Made by a program: the position numbers and the translations under genes. The notes under the pieces were generated by a model. The model saw only the letters and a program-made list of their open reading frames with translations. It was not told the origin of the DNA and did not search any database. This document shows positions 51,179-62,284 of a DNA stretch of 64,000 nt, piece after piece; the stretch's first letter is position 1; the number at the start of each line of letters is the position of its first letter. The stretch comes from Bigelowiella natans CCMP2755. Taxonomy: Eukaryota; Cercozoa; Chlorarachniophyceae. The DNA lies in assembly GCA_000320545.1 (NCBI GenBank), contig ADNK01001820.1, forward strand, positions 86,001 through 150,000, read 5' to 3'.

Positions 51179-52234
51179 TTAGCACCTGTACTTCTCCCAC
51201 TCAGGATTAAGCTCAAAATTGCATTCCGTGCCCGGGGGGCAAATCTTATCGATGATCTGAAAACATTACAAGTTGTCGACGACGATGCAGAATTCCGCAC
51301 GATTCTTACCTTGCGTTTATGTTCTCGTTCTTCGTCCTCACTCCACCTTGTCCGGTATGGTATCATGACATATCTTTGAAGTTGTTATAACAGTAAGTGA
51401 AAGGCCCATTAAATGAATCTAAATTTGCGTTTTCCTACCGTTCAAAAAGCGTGTGCAGAATCAGGAAGATGACTATGATCAAGCACGTTCGAAATAACTG
51501 ATATATAATAATATATATTGGATTCGTTGGCTGCTCAATACGGAGACCCATCATCATAAACTGAAGAGCAACCTGAAAGCACGCCCCATCCCTATCGATA
51601 CTTCTGGGCCTACCATGTGACTGGCCAACACCCACCGTATCTGTTCTTTTGTCACTTGAATTGCTAGTTTCATTTTGGTCAAGTGCACTGGTGTCATCGA
51701 CCCCCCTTAAAACAAAACAAAGAGGAAGAAAAACATGTCATGTTCTTCTACCTCTGCATCAGGCTGTGCCCGCGATCCGTCAAAAGGTTATGTTTACTTC
51801 ATATTCTGTTGCTGTTGATGCTCCGAAGTACTTCTCTCAAGTTGCGTGAAACTTTCCCTGGTTGAGGTATCGCTTGTTCTAGGGGCAGCAATGGGGGATC
51901 CCCGCGCCTAGCATAACATCAAAATGATGAAAAACATCTACACGGAACGGAGATTGCACCTTTCGTCTACGAAGTTCTTTCCCTTGCTTTGCATTGACGA
52001 TTTCTTGAAATTTTGAATCCAGGGCCATTACCCGCTCCCGGAGGGCGGCTGCCGATTCTTCCTCCTCATTTACACCATCCTGTGGTTCACTTGTCTCTGT
52101 GGACGTGAGAGGAACATCAGTCAATGCGGTAGGAATAAAAAGTGTGTAGGTAGTTGTTAATACACGGAAATATGGAACGATGATGACTTACTTGGAATCT
52201 TCCGCACAAGCTTCTGCGTTGTGCCCTTCCCCAT
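51179..52234 (-). CDS. Novel 207-residue single-pass membrane protein, seven exons
   Basis: All six joints agree in phase: 52234-52192, 52096-51960, 51907-51798, 51705-51573, 51497-51439, 51373-51310, 51256-51179 (stop). Three introns are 52-65 nt; the others are 75-103 nt. The protein starts MGKGTTQKLVRKIP, then has an acidic, probably coiled-coil segment (ALRERVMALDSKFQEIVNAK) and a Ser/Thr/Gln-rich linker. A single hydrophobic helix lies at about residues 145-158 (CLIIVIFLILHTLF). A charged tail (RTRWSEDEEREHKRK) leads to a cysteine-containing end (ICPPGTECNFELNPEW). There is no signal peptide, so the N-terminus is probably cytosolic. I recognise no family. The exact phase agreement makes the gene very likely real. 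Confidence 0.8.
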
Positions 52235-52871
52235 TCGACCGATCGATCGATCGGCCGATCGATGTGCAGTGTGATTGATTGTTGTTTGTGTTGTTAATAA
52301 TATTCTGGTTTCGAATTTAATTTTACGTCATCAATATGAATATCAAAAGACCAAAATCTAATCAACCTCCTCCTAGTTGGTCAACAATATGTGCCTGCAA
52401 TATCTTAAAAATTGCACGAATTATTCAGCCTAAATCGATCTGCTTGAGATAGCATCGGGCGACCTACATCCTAACTCGGCTGGGAAACGAGGCCAAAAGA
52501 CTGAAAGACAAAGAACAATGCTAAGAATAACCTGCTACACTATTTACAACTAGTATGGTATTACTCAATGAATGAATGAATGAATAAAGTATTCAAAAAT
52601 GATAACTTTATAATAAACCTGAAATATCGTAAAAAATAAGTCTGGTAGTACAGCTCGTAACAACTCGAAGAAGAAGAAGATCATTCTCGTACGCTCGTAG
52701 ACCTAACGAGGAGGAGGAAGAGGTGGGGGAGGACCTGTCCGAACCGAGTGCACTTCTACGTAGTAGCCCTTTCCTCAAAGCAACATAAATTGGGTCTTTC
52801 GTGCAACCAATCTATCTTCATCTTCTTCCTGTTTCATCGCCGATGATGGGTCATCTGAGCTGCAGCCGAAA
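52235..52871. promoter_or_regulatory. Divergent intergenic region
   Basis: This gap lies between a minus-strand gene starting at 52234 and a plus-strand locus starting near 52872. A palindromic run of GATCGATC-type words is at 52240-52262, directly before the minus-strand ATG. GAATGAATGAATG and GAAGAAGAA repeats occur further on. Confidence 0.4.
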
Positions 52872-54228
52872 ATGCATATTTTGAAGAAGGTGGTTGAGCA
52901 CTCGTATCAATCTACGAAATATAAGCTTTTCCAGAATGAGGTGCTCTCCGAATTGGCTGTCGTCGTACAGAGTTTTATCAGTGATTATCACGGGTATTTA
53001 ACTTTAGCGAATGCGACACTTCACTAAATAGAATCATAGTATAGAAGCACTTTTGGAGTAAGACTTTGTAACTAGAAACATTAGGCAAAGGTCTTAGTAT
53101 GATGTTGTCAGCAGCCTGGTCTTCTAATCCGTCATCAGGTATTATAATATGCACATTTTCCGTCATCCCGGAGGGGCAGCAACATCTGGTTCCAGCAGCT
53201 AGTTGGAACGAGGAGGAGGGTCTAGAAATCAGAATAAATGACGACGAGTCTTTGAACTACTACGACAACAAAGGGCAGAGACAGCAGCAATTTGCTACTC
53301 CGGATATATGGCTACGCAAGGGGGTCATTATCATCATCGTATTTTACAAGCATGCAATAGTCATCATAGTTGTTGGAAAATTCGGGGAAGTGTGAGAGAG
53401 GGTAGATTGATAGTTCAATGATGAATGTCTTTCACAACTACAACAGCCTCTTTGATACATTTTTTTGTTGTCGCATCCTTGGACCTGGAATCTGGTTGTT
53501 TGTGATAATGGTTCTTCTGGGGGTGACTGTAATACTTGCAGATTGAACGATACGATGGATACATTATCACTCGCGTTGTAGACAGGAAGAATGTAGCCAA
53601 GGAGGGCAGTGATGCTGCCAATAGAAACATCATAAGTGACGAACAACTAACATGCTATCATCGTCAAAACTGTTCCTTTGGACTCTGGATTAGGACTTTG
53701 GAAGGTGATTTCAGGCAGGGGAAATAATCATGATAATAGGGTAGTAGAGGGGGGTGGTGCGAGGAGGACACGTAGACTTTACATTTACTCCTCTTCCCAA
53801 TAAGTATGGAACATATATCCTTTCACAAAACCTCATGATGGTCAAAGACTATGGTGTGTCAAAGACTTGAAGAAGTCTTTGTGCTGCATGATTCCTCATT
53901 CGATTCAAAGCATCTTTTTTTACAAATCATAGGCGGGGTCGTGCTGTCGCACCCAGGTAAGCATGGACACGCGTGTGTGTGTGGGGGGGATGTATGTGTG
54001 TGACATCTTGATTCTTGTTGAAACAGCAGTATCATGCATGCTTTATTCCAAAAACGGTTTCAAAATTAAGAGCAACGTGCGTCGATAAAACAGTCGCACA
54101 CGACCTAACTACATCATCATGACAAATTTTTCTTAATTGGCATTGATAATATAAAGGCTTCTGCGTTTTTATATCTTCCTCAAATGGCGGTGACGGCTAC
54201 ATCTCCTTTGCAGCAGCACAAAGTACGA

Positions 54229-54266
<38 letters not shown>

Positions 54267-54714
54267 ATCACCCACCACCCATATCTCTATCATCCGCATT
54301 CCTCGACTTCGTCAACTCAAAGAATGATGATATGGATTTACTACTAGTCTGGGAGTAGTAGTACTCTTTCAGCATCATCGATTATAAATAACATTCTTGT
54401 GCGACAAGCAACATGCTTTGCTTTCGACTGTCTGTGCATATGTGAGCGTATGATTTGTCTTTGTATTCAATTAGAACAAGAAGATTCGGGTGAGAGGAAG
54501 AACAGTAGGCAGCGAGGGCGTCACTCCTCTCACAAATTTGCTGAGAAATTAGGAGATCTACGATGGCACTACATACTGATAACCAAAAGCTTAGTTGTCG
54601 CAGACAATTCCTCTTCTTCTTCTTCTTCTTTATCATCATCATCTTCGAGCGATGGTCGGCATAAAATGTTTGTAAAAGTGTTTGTTGATGGCACGCAGAA
54701 GCTGCACCAAGGTG

Positions 54715-54757
<43 letters not shown>

Positions 54758-56845
54758 CTTCTATTGCATTTATACTGTTATCACGATTCTAACTTTTGTC
54801 TCTCCCTCTCTCTCACTTTCAACAACAGAGATAGGTGTAAGAGCATGGAATCTCAGTAAACTGTCATTCGGTGGCGATGTGGGGCACAGCAGCGGTCTAT
54901 GCAGCAGTAGCAGACATCTATTTGCTCCTAGGTAGAAGTAGTTCGGATGATGGTGGTGTGATGACAACGATTATGACTGCTGCTGCTATTCACCACTTCA
55001 ACATATCGCTTTGAACATATACCGCTTGCGTGGCTTGTCGTCAATTTTTGTTATCAATAATACCTCCCATCCCCCCCTCTTTTGCCGTCATCATTGTCCC
55101 ATGAAGCTGCTCATGATTAATTATTCTAATTGTGACAACTAACAGGAACGGGCATCATCGTTGTGCGGGATTCTTCGCCGGCATTGTAGGGGAATAATAG
55201 CAATACTGAGAACAAAATGAAATAAAGAACAAGAAGAAGAAGAAGAAGAAGAAGAAGAAGAATAAGATAGAGAGGAAGAACCACGTCGAGTCTCCCTAGT
55301 AGTTCCTCCTCCTCATGCGCTTCCTACTTTAGATAGCGAGGGCGGCATTTTGGAGTCAAAAGAGTCTCGACGAAATGCAGGTTTTGCTATAGCTAAAGCA
55401 TAGTGTCGAGGCTGCTGGCTGCTGTGCTGCTGATGATAAGTTTATGGCCAAAACTAAAGGCAGCAGCAGCGACGGCAATCAAAATATTAACCACCAATTA
55501 TGACTGTTTGTGTCTCAAAACCGTTGACAATAAAGTAGTAGAATCCTCCTCCTCCGCTATCACCATCATCTTCAGCGTCATCATTGTTATTATCTAGGCG
55601 TCATCGCAGTTTGCGTTTGAGAAGGACACATTTAAAAGAAGCAGCAGCATCTCAGCAGGATCCCGAGCATTGCTACCTTCGCTGTCAAAAGGAATCTCGA
55701 TGCTATTGCACCCCAGTGATGATTCAGGAGTGCGAGGGCAGGACGAACACATTGGAAGACGATGCAGCAGCAGCAGCAGCAGCCCAGCAGGTTTTTTTGG
55801 ATTATATCTGCTTGGACATCTCAGGTGCTGCTGCTGCTGCTATGACTGTTGTAGTACTAGTGTTGTTAGCTGGAGGTTTCGGTGAAACGTGTTTGTTTTT
55901 TTTCATTTTACTGTGCTTTTCTCAATCGAAACGCACGTGAGTGGATTTATACTCTTCGTGATTTGGTCGCCGTGTCTCTGTTCCGTCCTGTGATGTTTTG
56001 CCACCACTTGTCTTTTATGTTGGTGCTGCTGCTACTGTTACTACTCCGCATAGGTCTTTCCCGGGTGTGAATAGCATTTCCCCAATAATCCAAGCCACTG
56101 TAATGAAGCGATGTTCATTGCTGACCTAAAAATGGAAGATATGATGATGCTGATGATTATGATGATGATTGGTGAAGTGTAAAGAAAAGAACGTCCAGAT
56201 GAAGAACATAATCAACATGCTACAACTAGATTTAAAATCGAGCGAGGATTATCCTTCTTCGATCACTGGATGATGTCGATAGTAGTAGTGCTACGAGTTG
56301 GTCATCGATGCTGATTGACAACTGTTGCGTTTGTATAAATCGACTAAGTAAACACAAATTTCCTCACAGAGTGCGGATGATACGATTCCGATCGTGTCCA
56401 TATCTGTACCGGAGCATACGCAAGTCATACCCAAGACAGCAGGACGGGAGTACGACCAAGGGTATATTTATATCTTATATATATGTGTATATATTAATGA
56501 GTGGTGATGACTAAGCTACCACCTCTTCCTCCTCCTCCTCCTCCTCCTCCTCCTCATCCTTTTCGACTTGTTCATAACCTGAAGAACCATCATCCACTAC
56601 GGTATTCTTTATCCCTCACACCTTCATCATCTCTTTTTTACCCTCCTTCTTCGTCGCCACTTTTCGAGCGTAAGACCTACTGTTTAGCATTGGGACTCAT
56701 CACAACTTTATTATAACGTTTCTGAATGATAGGAGAGTAAATGAAGATGATGATCTAAAACAAGCCCTGGAAAGCATCACTGCTTCTTCTGTTCAAACGT
56801 TACGCCATGTAATTGTGCTACTACATTAAAATGCAGGATATAAAC

Positions 56846-56886
<41 letters not shown>

Positions 56887-57043
56887 ATCCGTCATCATGT
56901 TTTCCAACGTTTATTATGTAAGTGCTGTCACTGCCATGCACCTTTTTATCTTTCTATTATGTATGGATTTTGAGAATGATGCTAATAGTGGTAAATTATG
57001 GGTGAGAGGTGGTTAAGGTGGTGTGTCTCTAGAACTAATCTTG

Positions 57044-57074
<31 letters not shown>

Positions 57075-57200
57075 ATATGACCACTATTCACGGCTCATTC
57101 TTCATCCTTCATTCTCTCCCCCCTCCTCCGCCCATGTTGTTATTATCTTTCCTTTTAGTGGGGAATTCGGACGTTTGGTCCTGTTGCTGCAGCAGCATCG

Positions 57201-57233
<33 letters not shown>

Positions 57234-57832
57234 ATGTCTTCTTCTTCCTCTTCCTCTTCTTCTTCTCATCCTCCAAGCCCTCCTCAAGCTTGTAACCTTA
57301 TCGTTTCTGCACACGTCACCCCGGAAAAGGAAAGGGAACAGCATTACAGAGATATAATGCGAAAGGTGTTGTTGGGGACTTTATTGGAATGGTGGCCTTC
57401 TCTGCTGTTATTCATATTTATGCACTACGGCCCCTCCTTCTCCCACTATTAAAAGCTACTCATTCAAGTTGCTGTATAGATAATTCTTTCTTCTATTGCT
57501 GTCACCACCCACCCACTCACCACGGTTCTTTCATGTTAGATTCCGCCACTTCCAGAATCCGACAAAGAAAAAACATACATTGTATTATTCCATTGCTGCT
57601 TGTCACACCCCATAACATGCAACGACGCGTTAAGATGATCACCGCTTTTTATCGTTAGATCTCGAAATATTTTTACGTAAAAAGATGGTGTACAGATACG
57701 AATTTTTAGTCTTAACTAATCCCCTCAGTTTCGGTTATTTTCGTCAAGATTGCTGCTTTTAAGAGGTAGTAGGCAAAATAACAACGGAGATGAAAGAGGA
57801 AAGACATAGCATAGGAACGAGAAGAAGAAGAA

Positions 57833-57863
<31 letters not shown>

Positions 57864-59168
57864 AAATTGGCGAGGATCTACTGTTGTTTTGGTTATCCAG
57901 CATTTATTGATGAATCATCAGGAGCACATGAAGACGCATTGCGTTTGTACAAGGAATTGCACGGTGATTATCCATAACAACTGGTAGTTAGCAGTTTTGT
58001 GTCTTAGTAATTAACAAGCATTTCTTCTACACATCATATAAATAGGAAGCGAAATGCCTAAAGCTGCACCTATTATAGTGTCCAGGCCTGACATCAACGT
58101 AAAATAACCATTCTTCTGACGTCGTGTCAGTTGTTTCTTTCCCCTCCTCCTCCTCCTCCTTTGAACGCCATCTCCTCACGATGTTAGTTCGATTATGCAT
58201 ATATAAGAAGAGATAAGCATACAGAATATGGTTGTTGAATGTCGAGGCTTATCATGTGCAGAGTGAATGATGATATTGATAATTCTTAATAATTGTTGTT
58301 GTACACTTACTAGGTTGGCAGCATGTCTGCTGGGTTTTTGCAATACTTGCAGAAGACGCTCGAAGCTAACCCCGACACGATCGTCACGGCATATCCTAAG
58401 ATGTATGTCCATAGTGTGTTTGTTCACTTAATAATGGCACATGACCATGATGATGATGATGATGATGACAATGACGACGATGTGCTTTGAGAGGCGATGA
58501 TGCAGGCGAATACCACGCACACCACCACCCGCATGTAGGAGAGGAGGAGGGACGACTACAGCTCGCACACACTACACATACTCTTGTGACACCGACGCAA
58601 TGATGATCTAGTCCATACTGATGAATGAAATACCTCATTAGGTGGCTATCCAACGACCAATTTTTTGCTACTTCTCGCGCGGTATTTTTTGTAAAATATT
58701 TCTGCTGTTCTTCCTTCCTCTGCGAAAGTATCTGCTCACATTCGTTGCTGACTGCTTCCTCGCCGCCATTGTTGTTGCTGTTGTTCTTGTTTGCTGTTAT
58801 TACTTACCCTTAACAACTCCTCACGATCATTAGGTGATTGATGAGATTCTCAGCGTCGATTATGCATGTGTAACAAAGCACACATTCATGAGGTGATAAT
58901 ATAATAGAGGAGGAGAGCAAGAAGAGACAAAAAGAGTTATTATTTCTGCGTTCGCTCGGTGATGATATTGGTGACGAGTAAGGTGCAATCACCATCTCGT
59001 GGGAACGATACAATTGTTGTTATAGAATGCTGTCGCTTCTGCTGCTGATAATACAACAGTTCAGAAAGTCTATTTGGAATTGGTTTTACAAGAAATCTGA
59101 CGGTTCAACACCTCAAATGGGGGACGCGACTGGTAAATGAAACCATCAAATTTCCCTCCCCCCCCCCC

Positions 59169-59219
<51 letters not shown>

Positions 59220-59810
59220 GCGCGCAAACATACCGGCGTTAGAGCTACAACAACTACTACTACTACTACTGCTGCTGCTACAACTGCTATTACTGACTCT
59301 ATTCTGGCAAATAAGTAGTAGACATCACTAGTTCCTATAGCAGCAGCCGCATTGAATCCTTCTCATATTGGCGACGATGATGATGGTTTTACAACACTAC
59401 TACTCTATAACTACTACTACTACTACTACTACTATCACATACAGGTTCTATGCAGAAATAAATCTACTGATGCTCTTTGAGCTCGTGGTAACTCCACAGT
59501 CTAACCCTCCCCGCCCTCCCACCCTTTTCATCTATCATATGATCTTTCTCACCTCCACTGACTATCTTTCTATTACTATCTCTTGCTACGAACAAGCAAC
59601 ATCATTATCATCATTGTCAATTGTCATGTCATCGTGTAGGTTGGCACCAGTAATGTTCTCATCACCGAGGGTGGATTTCACAATTTTGAGATAAATCGGG
59701 TATGTCAATATCGGTGTATTATTCCTGCTGCTGCTGCCGTTCGGTGGCGAAGTTGTTACGTAGGTAAAGAATAGAAAGGACTTAGATTTAACATGTGTTG
59801 GTCACAACTC

Positions 59811-59842
<32 letters not shown>

Positions 59843-60009
59843 TCGAATATGATGATGATCGTTGTTATTATATACAGGGCTGTCCGAATTATAAGGACGT
59901 CCAAGGTATGAGTCACTGAAAGTAGTTATATACTTACAGCTAGTAGTATTAGTAGGTTCTATAGACAACAGCAGCAGCAGCAAATTAGGATATTGAACGA
60001 GAGAGAGAG

Positions 60010-60060
<51 letters not shown>

Positions 60061-60650
60061 GACCAGTGGGGAGTAGCAGTATTTATATGTGTGTATGAGA
60101 GACGTCATCATAACGCTCACCACTATGATTATAATTAATGGAATAACATTTGTAAACATACTGCCGGGAACGGCTTTGCTGCTTGTTGCTTCGTCATGGT
60201 AAACAACGTCGTTTCCTGCTGGTAATTGGATACCAACGGAATCATGGTGGTATCAAGGCAATTTGCACAGAGTATTTCCGAAAGATTGGCTACCTTCTTC
60301 TTCTTCTTCTTCTTCTTCTTCTTCTTCACGCTCAGCACCATCGAAGAAGATCTGGGGGGTAATATCTATGTTATACACGAAAACGACGTTTGAAATTTCC
60401 TCTGTCTCTCTCTCTCTCTCTCTCTCTCTGTCTGTCTGTCTATCTGTCTGTCTGCATGGAAACTGTTTCTACTCACTACGCGTTTTGTTAGTACTAATGT
60501 TCGAATCTTCGAGCCGACGACCAACTGTTAAATAATTCTTGCAATGTTTACTGCAGGAAAGCTCTGGAGAGAGCGTCAATAGGCTGGACTGGAACCATGT
60601 TGCGCTGGCAAAAGTTGATTACATACTACTATCATCAGCCCAAGATTTAG
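52872..60650 (+). CDS. Intron-rich locus, product unrecognised (one gene or more)
   Basis: Many short non-repetitive coding blocks lie between splice-like signals on the plus strand. Examples: 52872- (MHILKKVVEHSYQSTKYKLF), 53099-53310 (SVIPEGQQHLVPAASW, FATPDIWLRKG), 53541-53700 (IERYDGYIITRVVDRKN), 53880-53960 (VFVLHDSSFDSKHLFLQ), 54660-54925, 55597-55760 (LLPSLSKGISMLLHPSDD), 56370-56452, 57290-57365, 57541-57650, 58315-58405 (VGSMSAGFLQYLQKTLEANP), 58830-58888, 59640-59700 (VGTSNVLITEGGFHNFEINR) and 60555-60650 (WTGTMLRWQKLITYYYHQPK). Joint 53324/53541 is phase-consistent; several others are not resolved. Intron repeats are abundant. I do not recognise the family. The 58000-60650 part has a faint glycosyltransferase feel, which is only an impression. 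Confidence 0.5.
59158..59219. repeat. Poly-C, (CT)n, (CA)n compound tract
   Basis: About 22 C residues pass into CT and then CA repeats, all on the pyrimidine-rich strand. Confidence 0.9.
60001..60061. repeat. (GA)n microsatellite
   Basis: About 30 GA units with few interruptions lie in the unresolved plus-strand locus. Confidence 0.9.
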
Positions 60651-60751
60651 TATTTCTTTCCGCTCCATTGTATCACATCGTCGACATCGTCGTCATCGTC
60701 GTTGTAATTACACCTCTGCATCATCATTCATATCGCCAAAGATAGAAAGCT

Positions 60752-60795
<44 letters not shown>

Positions 60796-61619
60796 GAGCA
60801 ACATAACCAACCCATGGTGATGGTGGTGAGCAGGCAGCATGTGGCGGCTCGAGTCCCAAATGTCCCCCCCCGTTTGAGAAAGGAAGGTAAAAACTAGTAG
60901 CAGCGGGCTATGCTAGAATGGTGGTTAGTTGTTTTGATAATATGTCTGATATCCTCCGACTAATAGAGAGTATTCTTATCATATTCCTCCGTATATATTA
61001 TGCCGATAAAAGTGGTAATGATCATGGTGCAGTTGGCTTTTTGTGACGTTCTGTATTCTTTACATCTGATGCCTGACCTGGATACCTGCTGAGAAACAAA
61101 GGAACGATATATCTACCAATTAATGCTCGTAGCTGCTATATCTACTGCAATAATCCACTCTTCCTACTGTCGCAAATAATCAGATTTCCATTTGTAGCGA
61201 AGAAGATCATGAGAATGTACGTTTTAATGTCAGAATATTGACCATTGAAGAACAGCATTTTGAATATGAAATCACTGTGTAAATCAATGGTGGTATCATG
61301 GTACTAATATTGCTTCATGTTTCTGAAATATAGTGCAGATTTTAAGCATTGTGCAATATATACTCGCATTGCGGACGCCAGAAAACCAACTATATTCTTG
61401 TGTTTCCAAGTACTGCTTCCAATCACTGTTGTGCCCTAAACCTCGCTCTATTGTTGAATCAAATAAAAGGTACATCCAGAATAGAAATGACACTTATGCA
61501 ACGTGGTCGAGCAAAGAACGGAAGTACCTAATGCATCACTGCAAGTTGGAAACTTAGGATCGTATTCGGTGTTACCCGAAATTATTTATCTGTAATATGA
61601 GACGGATGTAATGAAATGA
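60651..61619. other. Spacer without a firmly supported gene
   Basis: An AT repeat lies at 60753-60793. A plus-strand ORF, 61333-61557 (74 codons), has normal complexity, and another frame and the other strand are also open there, so I do not call it. Confidence 0.4.
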
Positions 61620-62103
61620 TTACATTTTCTCAATAGTCACTCTAATGTAACTATGCAGAGCGGCGATAATAATATACTCGCGCGCATTTGGATTAGTAAA
61701 GCACGAAAGAACTTTAACATAGAACATACATAAAGCAAACTGTCGCCTGCAATGATTATTATTTGCCAGTAGAGGTAGATCAATAGCATAAAGGGTAGCT
61801 TTGCCCTTCATCAACCAATCGATCTTCAAGCAGATAGGTACGCGCTGTGCAGTGTACGTTAAAAAGGGCAACATGTAATGCTATAGATTTTATACTTACC
61901 CATATTGGTGTCATAGCAATGACATTCTTAACATGAGCCCTATTTAATCGAGCTTTCTTCTTCAATTTCTCCTCCTTCTCCTCTGTCCTCAAAGGAGGCA
62001 CAGCTGTGATCATGTGGCGCATGTGCGCAAAAGTAATGAAGTGCACGTACAACATGTTTAGTATTGCTAGCCGGACAGCCGTGTACGTATGTGCCATGCG
62101 CAT
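61620..62103 (-). CDS. Unrecognised 142-residue hydrophobic protein, two exons
   Basis: Exon 1 is 62103-61900 and exon 2 is 61844-61620. The 55-nt intron begins with a full GTAAGT donor, and phase is kept (68 + 74 residues). An in-frame stop lies just upstream of ATG 62103, which fixes the start. The N-terminal 25 residues form a hydrophobic helix (YTAVRLAILNMLYVHFITFA). A charged patch follows (RTEEKEEKLKKKARLNRAHV), then further hydrophobic stretches (LYAIDLPLLA, QFALCMFYVKVLSCF). It is likely a small integral membrane protein. No family was recognised. It lies tail-to-tail with the plus-strand locus on its left and downstream of the haem oxygenase, both on the minus strand. Confidence 0.65.
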
Positions 62104-62284
62104 AGTCGATCTAATCTACTTCAGGAGCAGCTCCCTGATCCGCATGTAAATGCGTCTAAATTGTGCCGGGATGCTACACAATGGAATAAGCATGTACAGA
62201 CATGCATCCATGTTATGTCATGTTGAGAGTTCTAAGATTTGCCAGGATTCCAACATCAGTTCCAACATGGACTTTTTAATTCCT

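Noticed and set aside
51119..51379. Plus-strand ORF of 86 codons
   Set aside because: It is antisense to the last two exons of the seven-exon membrane-protein gene.
61333..61557. Plus-strand ORF of 74 codons
   Set aside because: Competing ORFs of similar size occur in another frame and on the other strand; no evidence favours one.
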